This document shows, piece by piece, positions 54,034 through 62,990 of a DNA stretch of 64,000 bases. The first letter of the stretch is position 1; each line of letters begins with the position of its first letter. The notes beneath the pieces were generated by a model. That model worked only from the letters and a program-made list of their open reading frames with translations. It did no database searches and was not told where the DNA came from. Made by a program: the position numbers and the translations under genes. The DNA comes from Sphingobium sp. KCTC 72723. GTDB lineage: Bacteria; Pseudomonadota; Alphaproteobacteria; Sphingomonadales; Sphingomonadaceae. Where the stretch lies: positions 2,046,001-2,110,000 of the forward strand of contig NZ_CP060388.1 in NCBI RefSeq assembly GCF_014280435.1, in the 5' to 3' direction.

Positions 54034-56079
54034 ATGATTCGTATGCCCCTTATTGCCCTTTTGCTTTTCACCGCAGGCGCCAGCGCCCAGACGGAAAGGC
54101 AGCCTGCCGCCCCGTCCCCCTTCCCGCCCGGCGCCATCGTCCAGCCGTTGCCGCAGGCGGACAATCACCCCTCGCCCTGGAATCAGGTCGCCGCGCGCGT
54201 GGGCCAGCCCAGCGACGGCAGCATCGCGTCGATCATCGCCCAGTGGCGCAGCCTTCAGCAGAGCGACGGCATGGGCTTTTCCACTTTTGCCAGTTTCATG
54301 CTGACCAATCCCGGCTGGCCGGGGGAGGACCGGATGCGCCGTCTGGCCGAAACCGGGATCAACCCCGACAGCTATGACCCGCGCCAAGTCACGGCCTTCT
54401 TCGCCCGCTTCCCCGCCCGCACCGCCACCGGCCATGCGCGTAATGCCACCGCGCTGATGCAGATGAGTCGCATGGACGAAGCGCGCGTCGCCGCGCGCAA
54501 TGCGTGGATCGGCGGATCGCTGAGCGTTGCCGACGAAGCGCGGCTGCTGTCGCTATTCGGGTCCACCCTGTCGCCTGCCGATCATGACCAGCGCGCCGAC
54601 ATGCTGTTGTGGGGCAATGACACCGGCGGCGCGGACCGGATGATGGCCTATGTCAGCCCGGCGCGCCGCCCGGTCTATCAGGCGCGCGTCGCACTGCGCC
54701 GCAAGGCACCCGATGCCGCGATGCTGATGCAGGCAGCGCAGGCGCAGGGTGAAAGCGATGCGGGCTTCATCGTCGACAAGGCAGCGTGGCTGCGCGACAG
54801 CGGCAACTGGATCGGCGCGCGCCAATATCTGGCCAACCGCAGCGCCGTTGCCTACCGCCCCGCCAATGTCGAGAAATTCTACGAGCTGCTGCTGGGGCAG
54901 GCGCGCGCCGCCGCCAATGACAGCCAGTGGAGCTTTGCCTATGGCATCGCCAGCAAGATCGACGATGCCTATGCCCCCGGCACCGACATCAGCGACCGGC
55001 CGATCGGCGAGCGCGACGATTATACCAGCCTGGCCTGGCTGGCCGGATCGACGGCCTTCTACAATCTCAATCGCCCTGCCGACGCGGTCGTCATGTTCCG
55101 CCGCTATGCCGACGCCGCCAAATCGCCCCAGACCAAGTCCAAGGGCTATTATTGGGCGGGCCGCGCGGCATTGGTCGGGGGTGATGCGGCCACGGCCAAC
55201 AGCTATTTCGCGCAGGCGGGGGTTTTCCCCGATCAGTTTTACGGCCAGTTGGCGCTCGAACGGCTGGGTCGGCCGATCCCGCCTCCCGCCACGGTCGATC
55301 GCCCGGTGCCGATTTCTGTCGCGGAACGCGCGGCTTTCGACCAGCGATCGGTCGTCCGCGCGGTCAAGGCGCTGGGGCAGATGGGCTATTGGGAGGACCA
55401 GAGCAAATTCGCCCGCGCCATCGCCAACAATGCCGACAGCGACGCCGACCATTTCCTTGCCGCGCAACTGGCGCAGAGCATCGGTCGCCCCGACATGGGG
55501 GTGATGGTGGGTCGTCGCGCCGTGTCGAGCGGCCTGACCGGCTATGGCACCAGCGCTTTCCCGCGCGTCCCCGTCCCCGCGCAAGCGCAATATAGCTGGA
55601 CCATGATCCACGCCATCGCCCGGCAGGAAAGCCAGTTCGACCGGCAGATCGTGTCCCATGCGGGCGCGCGCGGCCTGATGCAGTTGATGCCCGGCACCGC
55701 GCGGGAGCAGGCGGGCAAGATGGGCATGGGCTATGCGCCCGCCTCGCTCAATGATCCCAGCTATAATATCATGCTGGGTTCGGGCTATTTCCAACGGATG
55801 CTGGACTATTATGGCGGCGCTTATCCGTTGGCGGTGGCGGCCTATAATGCCGGGCCGGGCAATGTGAACAAATGGATCCGCGCCAATGGCGACCCGCGCC
55901 TGCCCGGCGCGGACATGCTGCGCTGGATCGAGCAGATCCCGATTCTCGAGACGCGCAACTATGTGCAGCGGGTGCTGGAAAATGCCGTCGTCTACGAAGC
56001 GATGAACCCGGAACGGGCGAAGTTTCGCGGCACGAGCGCGGTGCTGAGCCGCTATCTGGGGAAACAGACGCCGGGGTGA
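54034..56079 (+). CDS. slt: Soluble lytic murein transglycosylase
   Basis: A periplasmic Slt-type lytic transglycosylase (681 residues) that cleaves peptidoglycan glycan strands with anhydro-muramyl products. A signal peptide (MIRMPLIALLLFTAGASAQ) precedes a long superhelical alpha domain with TPR-like repeats (about 40-500). The C-terminal catalytic domain has the Glu in IARQESQFD, then GARGLMQLMPGTA and PLAVAAYNAGPGNVNKW. I chose the ATG at 54034 because it gives a normal signal peptide; an ATG at 53995 with AAGGA farther upstream is the alternative. It is divergent from dapA. Confidence 0.93.
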   Translation: MIRMPLIALLLFTAGASAQTERQPAAPSPFPPGAIVQPLPQADNHPSPWNQVAARVGQPSDGSIASIIAQWRSLQQSDGMGFSTFASFMLTNPGWPGEDRMRRLAETGINPDSYDPRQVTAFFARFPARTATGHARNATALMQMSRMDEARVAARNAWIGGSLSVADEARLLSLFGSTLSPADHDQRADMLLWGNDTGGADRMMAYVSPARRPVYQARVALRRKAPDAAMLMQAAQAQGESDAGFIVDKAAWLRDSGNWIGARQYLANRSAVAYRPANVEKFYELLLGQARAAANDSQWSFAYGIASKIDDAYAPGTDISDRPIGERDDYTSLAWLAGSTAFYNLNRPADAVVMFRRYADAAKSPQTKSKGYYWAGRAALVGGDAATANSYFAQAGVFPDQFYGQLALERLGRPIPPPATVDRPVPISVAERAAFDQRSVVRAVKALGQMGYWEDQSKFARAIANNADSDADHFLAAQLAQSIGRPDMGVMVGRRAVSSGLTGYGTSAFPRVPVPAQAQYSWTMIHAIARQESQFDRQIVSHAGARGLMQLMPGTAREQAGKMGMGYAPASLNDPSYNIMLGSGYFQRMLDYYGGAYPLAVAAYNAGPGNVNKWIRANGDPRLPGADMLRWIEQIPILETRNYVQRVLENAVVYEAMNPERAKFRGTSAVLSRYLGKQTPG

Positions 56080-56096
56080 AGGGCTTCCCTCGTTTC

Positions 56097-56183
56097 CGTC
56101 ATTCCGGGCCTGACCCGGAATCCCGCTTTCTTTTTCAGACAGGGAAAGAAGAAGCGGGATCCCGGATCAAGTCCGGGATGACG
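56097..56183. repeat. Dispersed inverted-repeat element between slt and greB
   Basis: A 32-bp left arm starting CGTCATTCCGGG and a right arm ending CCGGGATGACG match at 27 of 32 positions when inverted; each arm holds its own smaller palindrome (CCGGG...CCCGG). The form fits REP/BIME-like elements frequent in alphaproteobacterial genomes. It sits directly after the slt stop and 30 bp before greB. Confidence 0.75.
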
Positions 56184-56212
56184 AAGGCGAAAGCCGGGAC
56201 TAGGACAGGCCC

Positions 56213-56698
56213 ATGACCACCCCCTATCCCAATTATATCTCGCCTGAGGGTTTCGCGAAATTGCGGGCGGAATATGACCATCTGCTGGGCGTCGAGCGCC
56301 CCGCGATTGTCGAGGTGGTGAGTTGGGCGGCGGGGAATGGCGACCGCAGCGAAAATGGCGACTATCTTTATGGTCGCAAGCGGATGCGTGAAATCGACTT
56401 TCAGTTGAAGCGCCTGTCGAGGAAGATGAAGGACGCCAAGGTCGTCGATGCCCGGCAGCAGCCGGACAAGGCGCGCGTCTATTTCGGCGCGACCGTCACC
56501 ATCGCGGACGAAGATGACAATCATCGCACCGTCACGCTGGTCGGCAATGACGAAACCGACATCGACGCCGGGCGGATCGGCTGGAGTTCTCCCATCGCCC
56601 GCGCGCTGCGCGGGGCGGGCGTGGGCGACCTGCGCCGGGTGGTGCTGCCGTCGGGCGAAAAGGAATATGAGGTTATGGGGATAGTGTATCCGGGGTGA
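56213..56698 (+). CDS. greB: Transcription elongation factor GreB
   Basis: GreB stimulates transcript cleavage by backtracked RNA polymerase. The 161-residue protein has the N-terminal coiled coil with the acidic tip (GDRSENGDYLYGRKRMREID) and the C-terminal FKBP-like domain (GATVTIADEDDNHRTVTLVG). The spacing and YGRKRMREIDFQLKRL helix fit GreB better than GreA. AGGA lies about 10 nt before the ATG. It stands alone between two different inverted-repeat elements. A separate greA would be expected elsewhere. Confidence 0.95.
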   Translation: MTTPYPNYISPEGFAKLRAEYDHLLGVERPAIVEVVSWAAGNGDRSENGDYLYGRKRMREIDFQLKRLSRKMKDAKVVDARQQPDKARVYFGATVTIADEDDNHRTVTLVGNDETDIDAGRIGWSSPIARALRGAGVGDLRRVVLPSGEKEYEVMGIVYPG

Positions 56699-56708
56699 AA
56701 GCGCCCGG

Positions 56709-56793
56709 CATTCCAGCGAAAGCTGGGATCTCACTTCCTCTAACGCAACATTCGCAAAGAAAAGAGAGATGCCAGCCTTCGCTGGCATGACGG
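56709..56793. repeat. Second inverted-repeat element after greB
   Basis: Arms around CCAGCGAAAGCTGGGATCTC and GAGATGCCAGCCTTCGCTGG match at 21 of 24 positions inverted, with an AT-richer middle. It differs in sequence from the element before greB. It could also end transcripts from greB and from the GMC gene, which converge here. Confidence 0.7.
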
Positions 56794-56800
56794 TAATATA

Positions 56801-58405
56801 TCAGTGCCGCCCCAGCACCATCGCCGCCGCCTTTTCCGCGATCATCATCACCGGCGCATTGGTGTTGCCCGATATGATCGTGGGCATCACCGACGTATCG
56901 ACCACGCGCAACCCGTCCAGCCCATGGACCCGCAATTGCGCGTCGACCACGGCGCGCGTTCCCGTTCCCATCGCCGCTGTGCCGACGGGGTGGAAGATGC
57001 TGCTGGCGATCGCGCGCACGCCCTCCAGTATCGCTGCATCATCGTCCCGCTCCGGGCCAGGGCGAAACTCGCGCGGGGCATAGGGGGCGAGTGCGGGCTG
57101 GCCGACGATGGCGCGCGTCACTCGTACCGCCTCCACCGCGACCCGCTGATCCTCTGCCGCTGACAGATAATTGGGCCGGATCGCGGGCGCCGCCAGCGGA
57201 TCGGCGGACCCGATCCAAACGCTCCCCCGGCTTTGCGGCCGCAAATTGCAGACGCTCGCGGTAAAGGCGGGAAATGGATCGAGCGCGCCGCCGAACGCGG
57301 CCAGGCTCAAGGGCTGGACATGATATTGCAGGTTCGCGGTTTCGAACCGGGGGTTGGATTTGACGAACAGCCCCAACTGGCTGGGTGCCATCGCCATCGG
57401 CCCGGATCGGCGGGCGAGATATTCCATCCCCATCCATGCCTTGCCCAGCAGGGACGAGGCGCGCGCATTGAGCGTCACCGCCCCGGTCACTTGCCAGGCA
57501 CAGCGGATCTGGAGGTGATCCTGCAAATTTTCCCCCACGCCGGGCAGGTGATGGACGCTCTCCACCCCCAGCGCCGCCAGCTTGCTGCCGTCGCCAATGC
57601 CCGACCGCTGGAGAATGGCGGGTGAGCCGATCGCTCCGGCGCTCAGCAACACTTCGCCTGCCGTGCGCGCTTCGCACGGCTGCCCGTCCAGCAGAAAGCG
57701 CACGCCGACCGCGCGACGCTGTTCCACCAGCAGCTTGTCGATGCTCGCCCCGGTAATGACGCGCAAATTGGGCCGTTGCATTGCCGGGCGCAGGAACGCA
57801 TCCGCTGCGCTCCACCGCCGCCCGCGCCGCTGCGTCACTTCGAAATAGCCCGACCCCAGATTGTCGCCGCCATTGAAATCGGCGCTGTGCGGCACGCCAT
57901 ATTGCAACGCGGCCGCGCGGAATTTTTCCAGCAAGTCCCAGCGCAGCCGCTGCCGCTCGACCCGGATTTCGCCGCCTGCGCCATGCGCATCGCTCAGGCC
58001 GCCGTAATGATCCTGCGCCCGCGTGAAGAAGGGCAGCACATCGTCCCAGCCCCAGCCGATATTGCCCGCCTGCCGCCAGCCATCATAGTCGCGCGCCTGA
58101 CCCCGCATATAGATCATGCCGTTGATCGAGGAGGAGCCGCCCAGCACGCGCCCGCGCGGATAGCCGATCGACCGGCCGCCCAGTCCGGCCTCCTCCTGCG
58201 TCGCGAAGCACCAGTCGGTGCGGGGATTACCGATGCAATAGAGATAGCCGACCGGCACCTTGATCCACAGCCAGTCGTCCTTGCCGCCCGCCTCCAGCAA
58301 CAGCACGCGGTTGCGCGGATCGGCGCTCAGCCGGTTGGCCAGCACGCAGCCCGCGCTGCCCGCGCCCAGGATGATATAGTCATAGCGGCCAAAATCGCGG
58401 GGCAT
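56801..58405 (-). CDS. GMC-family FAD oxidoreductase
   Basis: A 534-residue flavoprotein of the glucose-methanol-choline family, most like bacterial choline/alcohol dehydrogenases. The FAD Rossmann motif YIILGAGSAGCVLANRL is at the N-terminus, the GMC signatures are RGRVLGGSSSINGMIYMRG and GAIGSPAILQRSGIG, and the catalytic His is in IFHPVGTAAMG with Asn in SGNTNAPVMMI. It oxidises an alcohol; substrate is unknown and choline is not implied (no betB or betI nearby). GGAGAAAG precedes the ATG at 58405. Confidence 0.9.
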   Translation of the reverse strand: MPRDFGRYDYIILGAGSAGCVLANRLSADPRNRVLLLEAGGKDDWLWIKVPVGYLYCIGNPRTDWCFATQEEAGLGGRSIGYPRGRVLGGSSSINGMIYMRGQARDYDGWRQAGNIGWGWDDVLPFFTRAQDHYGGLSDAHGAGGEIRVERQRLRWDLLEKFRAAALQYGVPHSADFNGGDNLGSGYFEVTQRRGRRWSAADAFLRPAMQRPNLRVITGASIDKLLVEQRRAVGVRFLLDGQPCEARTAGEVLLSAGAIGSPAILQRSGIGDGSKLAALGVESVHHLPGVGENLQDHLQIRCAWQVTGAVTLNARASSLLGKAWMGMEYLARRSGPMAMAPSQLGLFVKSNPRFETANLQYHVQPLSLAAFGGALDPFPAFTASVCNLRPQSRGSVWIGSADPLAAPAIRPNYLSAAEDQRVAVEAVRVTRAIVGQPALAPYAPREFRPGPERDDDAAILEGVRAIASSIFHPVGTAAMGTGTRAVVDAQLRVHGLDGLRVVDTSVMPTIISGNTNAPVMMIAEKAAAMVLGRH

Positions 58406-58521
58406 ATGCTTTCTTTCTCCGCCCACAACCATGGCGCGAAAGGGTCACCCGCCGCAAGCCGGGCGGGCGATATGTCGTCCCGGCGCGCTGTTGCGCGGGC
58501 CGGGACGCATGGAAAGCCTAT

Positions 58522-58707
58522 CTATTCGTGCGGTCGCAGGGATCGGTTGAGGCTTTCCAGCACTTCGCCGATGGGTTCGGTCACGGTCACGCTGCGCCCT
58601 TCGCCAAAGCGGATGCGGGTGCCGTCATTGACGGATGAGACGAAGGTGACTTGCGAAGCGTTGACGGCGGTTTCGGTGCGGTCAGTGCCGACGAACATGA
58701 CGAGCAT
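58522..58707 (-). CDS. Small protein with FlbD-like pattern
   Basis: A 61-residue protein with a strong ribosome binding site (AAGGAGAGG, 5 nt before the ATG), so expression is likely. The order of features (short N-terminal strand, AVNASQVTFV, then T-x-I/R-F-G-x-G-x-x-VTVTEPIGEVLESLN) resembles FlbD (pfam FlbD), a small protein of flagellar gene clusters. The similarity is by eye and not certain. No flagellar gene is in the window; the next gene upstream is a soluble CBS-MCP protein. Confidence 0.65.
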   Translation of the reverse strand: MLVMFVGTDRTETAVNASQVTFVSSVNDGTRIRFGEGRSVTVTEPIGEVLESLNRSLRPHE

Positions 58708-58780
58708 GGCTTCCTCTCCTTATTATGGATGCACAGCCTATCGTCCTTTTCGCGCCGCGCCAGAGGCTTTGTGCAGATAA

Positions 58781-60106
58781 TCAGGCCGCGCGGATGGCCG
58801 CGATGAAGCCGCCCGCGCGGGCTTCCAGCCGGTGCGCTTCCCCGGCCAGTTGTTGCGCGACCGATTGCATTGCCCGCGCGCCCAGCGCCGTCGCATCGGC
58901 ATTGTCGCTGATCGCCTGCGCTCCGGTGCGGATATGGTCGCTGGACGATCCGGCCTCCGCCACGCTGTCGGCGATCGCGCGGCTGAACGCGCCCTGCCGG
59001 GCGATTGCGTCGAACAGCGCGGCAGACAGGCGATCAGCGCGCGTCATCGCCACGTCCATCTGCGCATGGCCCGCCGCGACGTCGGCCACGGTCGCACGGA
59101 CATGAGCGATCCGCCCGGCGATGCCCGCCGCTGCGTCGCGGGTCTGCTGCGCCAGCGACTTCACTTCGCGCGCGACCACGGCAAAGCCCTGCCCCGCCTC
59201 CCCGGCGCGTGCCGCCTCTATCCCTGCGTTGAGCGCCAGCATCGCGGTCGCCCGCGCGATCGTGTCGATGAGGGCCACGACTTCGCCTATCCCCTCCGAT
59301 TCGGTGCGCAGCGCCTCACTCTGCGTCACGCCCGCGCGACTATGCGCCGCCGCGTCGCGCATGGCGGCACCGGCGTCGCGCGCCTCGCTTTCCATTGCCT
59401 GGAATATCTGGCCCAGTTCCATGCCGCCCGCCGCGATTCCCGCCAGCCGGTCGGCGGTCTGCGCGGCGGCCACCGCCATCGCCGCGCTGTCTGTGCCATC
59501 ACCCGCCGCGCGCTGCGCCGCCTGCGTCGCCAAGGCCGACAACTGGTCCGCCATCGCCACCATGTCCGCGATCAACGCGGCCACATCGCCCTGAAACGCA
59601 CCGCTTTCATGCGTGATCCGTTCGACCCGCGCGCTGCGCGCCAGTGCCACGCGCGCGTCCCGCCGCGCCGTCAGCCGCAACAGCAATGCGCCGTCCAGCA
59701 CCCCGGCATAGCGCCCATCCTGCGTGACGATCAGCCCGTCACAAGCCGTCCCCTGCGCGGCGAAAAGGTCGATCAGCGCATTGATGCTCGCCCCCCGGTC
59801 GACAGTGGCGCAGGGGCGGACATGATCGTCCAGCCGCCCGCCGAAACTGGGGTTGCGCAGCAGGGCGTGGCCGAAGGGATTGAACAATATCTGCCGCATG
59901 TCGCGTTCGTAGATCGCGCCTGCCGGGCGGTCCTGCGCATCCAGCACCGGCAACAGGCGCAACGCCGAATCATTCTGGAAATGATCGACCGCTTCGCTGA
60001 GCGGGCAGCCCAGCGCGATCACCGGCGGCGCCTGCCCCAGCGGCAGATCAGCCGCATCGGGCGCGTCTGACATGGACAGCGACATGGACATAGGGTCGTG
60101 AAACAT
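58781..60106 (-). CDS. Soluble CBS-domain/methyl-accepting signalling fusion
   Basis: A 441-residue protein without membrane helices. The N-terminal about 150 residues carry a CBS-pair-like unit ([31 protein letters not shown] and [23 protein letters not shown]). From about 190 on, an Ala-rich coiled coil has the methyl-accepting hairpin signature [35 protein letters not shown]. So a nucleotide or metabolite sensor may drive an MCP-type output, with kinase coupling or a different partner. No che genes adjoin. There is a FlbD-like small gene downstream. Confidence 0.85.
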   Translation of the reverse strand: MFHDPMSMSLSMSDAPDAADLPLGQAPPVIALGCPLSEAVDHFQNDSALRLLPVLDAQDRPAGAIYERDMRQILFNPFGHALLRNPSFGGRLDDHVRPCATVDRGASINALIDLFAAQGTACDGLIVTQDGRYAGVLDGALLLRLTARRDARVALARSARVERITHESGAFQGDVAALIADMVAMADQLSALATQAAQRAAGDGTDSAAMAVAAAQTADRLAGIAAGGMELGQIFQAMESEARDAGAAMRDAAAHSRAGVTQSEALRTESEGIGEVVALIDTIARATAMLALNAGIEAARAGEAGQGFAVVAREVKSLAQQTRDAAAGIAGRIAHVRATVADVAAGHAQMDVAMTRADRLSAALFDAIARQGAFSRAIADSVAEAGSSSDHIRTGAQAISDNADATALGARAMQSVAQQLAGEAHRLEARAGGFIAAIRAA

Positions 60107-60190
60107 GCCGTCGTCCCTAGCAGCCCGATGGTAAACGAGCCGTTAGAATTTCATGACGTTTTTGTTACAAACAATTGTTTTTGCTGTATT

Positions 60191-60982
60191 TTATTTGGCG
60201 GCGCTGGCTTCATAACCAAATGCGTCCTGCGCCAGCTTTACGACAGCGGGATCGGCGACGGGAAAATCCATCGGCACCAAAGCCTCCAGCCGTTCCGCGA
60301 TATAGGTCAGCGCAGCGATGCGTCCGCCCTTGCGATGGTTGTTGTCGATGACGTGCCAGGGGGCATGTTTCGTATCGGTTTTCTTGAACATCGCGTGCAT
60401 CGCGTCGAGATAATCGGCGCGTCTCGCCCGGTTGCGATAATCGTCCGCGCCGGTCTTCCACCGCTTCCATGGCGTGTCCAGCCGCTCGGCCAGTTGCTTG
60501 TCCTGCGTATCCTGCGTGATGTGGACGAACAATTTGACGATGTTCATGCCAGCATCGACCTGCTGCTTTTCGAAGGCGTTGATTTCGTCATAGCCGCGCT
60601 TCCAGTCGGCCTTGCTGCAAAACCCCTCGACCCGCTCCACCAGCACCCGGCCATACCAGCTGCGGTCGAAGATCGCGATGTTGCCGCTGGCGGGCAGGCG
60701 GGTCCAGAAACGCCAGAGGAAATGATGGTCGCGCTCCACTTCATTGGGCGCGGATATGGGGTGGACCTGAAAATAGCGCGGATCCCAGTCCGCGCTCATC
60801 CGCTTGATGATGCCGCCCTTGCCCGCTGCGTCCCATCCTTCCAGCAGGATGACGCTGCGGCGCTTGTGGATGATATGCGCGACCTGAATCTTGGCCAGCC
60901 GTTCCTGCAAGGCGGCCAGCGTCGCGTCATAATCGCCATCATATTTCGGCGCGGATTCATAATCTTTCAGATCGATCGTCAT
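60191..60982 (-). CDS. ppk2: PPK2-family polyphosphate phosphotransferase
   Basis: A 263-residue single-domain polyphosphate kinase 2 that phosphorylates nucleotides from polyphosphate. Walker A is EGWDAAGKGGIIKR (48-61) and Walker B/lid is FDRSWYGRVLVERVEGF (105-121). The sequence resembles polyphosphate:AMP phosphotransferases more than the ADP/GDP type, so AMP to ADP is possible; class is inferred. The ATG at 60982 was chosen over an adjacent GTG. It is on the same strand as aspS, with an inverted-repeat element in between. Confidence 0.88.
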   Translation of the reverse strand: MTIDLKDYESAPKYDGDYDATLAALQERLAKIQVAHIIHKRRSVILLEGWDAAGKGGIIKRMSADWDPRYFQVHPISAPNEVERDHHFLWRFWTRLPASGNIAIFDRSWYGRVLVERVEGFCSKADWKRGYDEINAFEKQQVDAGMNIVKLFVHITQDTQDKQLAERLDTPWKRWKTGADDYRNRARRADYLDAMHAMFKKTDTKHAPWHVIDNNHRKGGRIAALTYIAERLEALVPMDFPVADPAVVKLAQDAFGYEASAAK

Positions 60983-60991
60983 CACTCAACT

Positions 60992-61068
60992 CCGTTCGGG
61001 CTGAGCCTGTCGAAGCCCCCTCCTTCTTTGAAAGAAGAAAGACCCTTCGACAAGCTCAGGGTGAACGG
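60992..61068. repeat. Third inverted-repeat element between aspS and ppk2
   Basis: Left arm CCGTTCGGGCTGAGCCTG then TCGAAG (60992-61015) and right arm (61045-61068) match at 20 of 24 positions inverted. CTGAGC-x-TGTCGAAG is a repeat unit often seen between genes in sphingomonads. It lies 10 bp past the aspS stop and may end aspS transcripts. Confidence 0.7.
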
Positions 61069-61078
61069 GGGGTGGCTT

Positions 61079-62863
61079 TTACCCCTTCGTAGCAGGCTCC
61101 ACCACGCGCACATGCAGTTCGCGCAATTGCTTGAATTCCGCCGCGCTGGGCGCACCCATCAGCAGGTCTTCGGCCTTCTGGTTCATCGGGAACAGCGTGA
61201 TTTCGCGCAGGTTCTGCGCGCCGCACAGCAGCATCACGATACGATCGACGCCAGCGGCCATGCCGCCATGCGGGGGCGCGCCGTACTGGAAGGCGCGGTA
61301 GAGGCCGCCGAAGCGTTCCTCCACATCCGCCTTGGACAGGCCGACCAGTTCGAACGCCTTGACCATCAATTCGGGCGACTGGTTACGGATCGAGCCGGAC
61401 GCGATTTCGAAGCCGTTGCAGACCATGTCGTACTGGAACGCATTGATGGTCAGCGGATCCTGATTGTTCAGCGCGTCGAGGCCACCCTGCGGCATGGAGA
61501 AGGGGTTGTGCGCGAAGTCGACCGACTTTGCGTCCTCATCATATTCGTAGAAGGGGAAATCGACGATCCAGCACAGGTCGAAGCGGTCCTTGTCGATCAG
61601 GTCGAGCGTTTCGCCGACGCGGGTGCGGGCGAGGCCTGCCAGCTTGGCCGCCTGGCTTTCCTTGCCAGCGGCGAAGAACACGCCGTCATTCGCGCCAAGG
61701 CCGAGCGCTGCGACCAGTTTCGCGGTCGCTTCCTCGCCGTGATTCTTGGCGATCGGGCCGCCCGGCACGCCGTCCTTGATGTTGATATAGCCAAGGCCAG
61801 AATAGCCCTCGCCCCGCGCCCAATTGTTCATTTCGTCGAAGAATTTGCGGCTGCCAGCGCCTGCGCCGGGTGCCGGGATCGCGCGGATCTTTGCGCCGCT
61901 TTCGACCAGCGAGGCGAAAATGCCGAAGCCTGAACCGACGAAATGAATGGTCACGTCCATGATTTCGATCGGGTTGCGCAGGTCGGGCTTGTCGCTACCA
62001 TATTTCAGCAGAGCGTCAGCGTGCGGAATTCGGCGGAAGCTGCCTGCTGGCGTCACTGGCTTGCCCTCGGCGAACTTTTCGAAGATCTGGGCGATCACCG
62101 GCTCCATCGTGTCCCACACTTCTTCCTGGGTGACGAAGCTCATTTCCAGGTCGAGCTGGTAAAATTCGCCGGGCAGCCGGTCGGCGCGCGGGTCTTCGTC
62201 GCGGAAGCAGGGGGCGATCTGGAAATAGCGGTCGAAGCCTGCGACCATCAGCAATTGCTTATATTGCTGGGGCGCCTGCGGCAGGGCGTAGAATTTGCCC
62301 GCATGGATGCGGCTGGGGACGAGGAAGTCGCGCGCGCCTTCGGGGCTGGACGCGGTCAGGATCGGCGTCGAATATTCGGTGAAGCCTGCGTCTTCCATGC
62401 GGCGGCGCATGTCGGAAATGATCTTCGTCCGCTTGACGATGTTGCCGTGCAGCGTTTCGCGCCGCAGGTCGAGGAAGCGATAGCGCAGGCGGATGTCTTC
62501 GGGATAATCCTGCTCCCCCGCCACCGGCAGGGGCAATTCGGCGGCGGTGGACAGCACGATCACGCTGTCGGCGACGACTTCGATCGTGCCGGTCGCCATT
62601 TTGGGGTTGGTCGCTTCGGGACCGCGCGCGACGACCATGCCGTCGATCGTCACGACCGATTCGGCCCGCAGCCCGTCGAGGATGCGCAGCGCTTCGCTGT
62701 CAGCCTTCGCCACGACCTGCGTCAGGCCATAATGGTCGCGCAGGTCGATGAACAGCACGCCGCCATGATCGCGTTTGCGATGCACCCAGCCGGACAGGCG
62801 CACGCTCGCGCCGACATCGGCTTCACGAAGGGCGCCGCAAGTGTGGGTGCGATAGGCGTGCAT
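61079..62863 (-). CDS. aspS: Aspartyl-tRNA synthetase
   Basis: A 594-residue bacterial-type class II aspartyl-tRNA synthetase. The OB-fold anticodon domain ([24 protein letters not shown]) is N-terminal; motif 2 ([25 protein letters not shown]) and motif 3 ([13 protein letters not shown]) mark the catalytic core, and a GAD insert lies between. The His in RDHGG matches enzymes that also charge tRNA-Asn for later amidation by GatCAB; that is inference. It is divergent from rnd. Confidence 0.96.
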   Translation of the reverse strand: MHAYRTHTCGALREADVGASVRLSGWVHRKRDHGGVLFIDLRDHYGLTQVVAKADSEALRILDGLRAESVVTIDGMVVARGPEATNPKMATGTIEVVADSVIVLSTAAELPLPVAGEQDYPEDIRLRYRFLDLRRETLHGNIVKRTKIISDMRRRMEDAGFTEYSTPILTASSPEGARDFLVPSRIHAGKFYALPQAPQQYKQLLMVAGFDRYFQIAPCFRDEDPRADRLPGEFYQLDLEMSFVTQEEVWDTMEPVIAQIFEKFAEGKPVTPAGSFRRIPHADALLKYGSDKPDLRNPIEIMDVTIHFVGSGFGIFASLVESGAKIRAIPAPGAGAGSRKFFDEMNNWARGEGYSGLGYINIKDGVPGGPIAKNHGEEATAKLVAALGLGANDGVFFAAGKESQAAKLAGLARTRVGETLDLIDKDRFDLCWIVDFPFYEYDEDAKSVDFAHNPFSMPQGGLDALNNQDPLTINAFQYDMVCNGFEIASGSIRNQSPELMVKAFELVGLSKADVEERFGGLYRAFQYGAPPHGGMAAGVDRIVMLLCGAQNLREITLFPMNQKAEDLLMGAPSAAEFKQLRELHVRVVEPATKG

Positions 62864-62990
62864 GGCGTTTTGCTCTTTCAGCTTCGTTTACGGATATGAC
62901 AAATTGTTGCAGTCCGGCTATGGCCTGCCTTGTCGACTATCGACCAGCCCGCCGGGGCGCGGGCCAGCCCATAATAAGATCGAAGACCAT

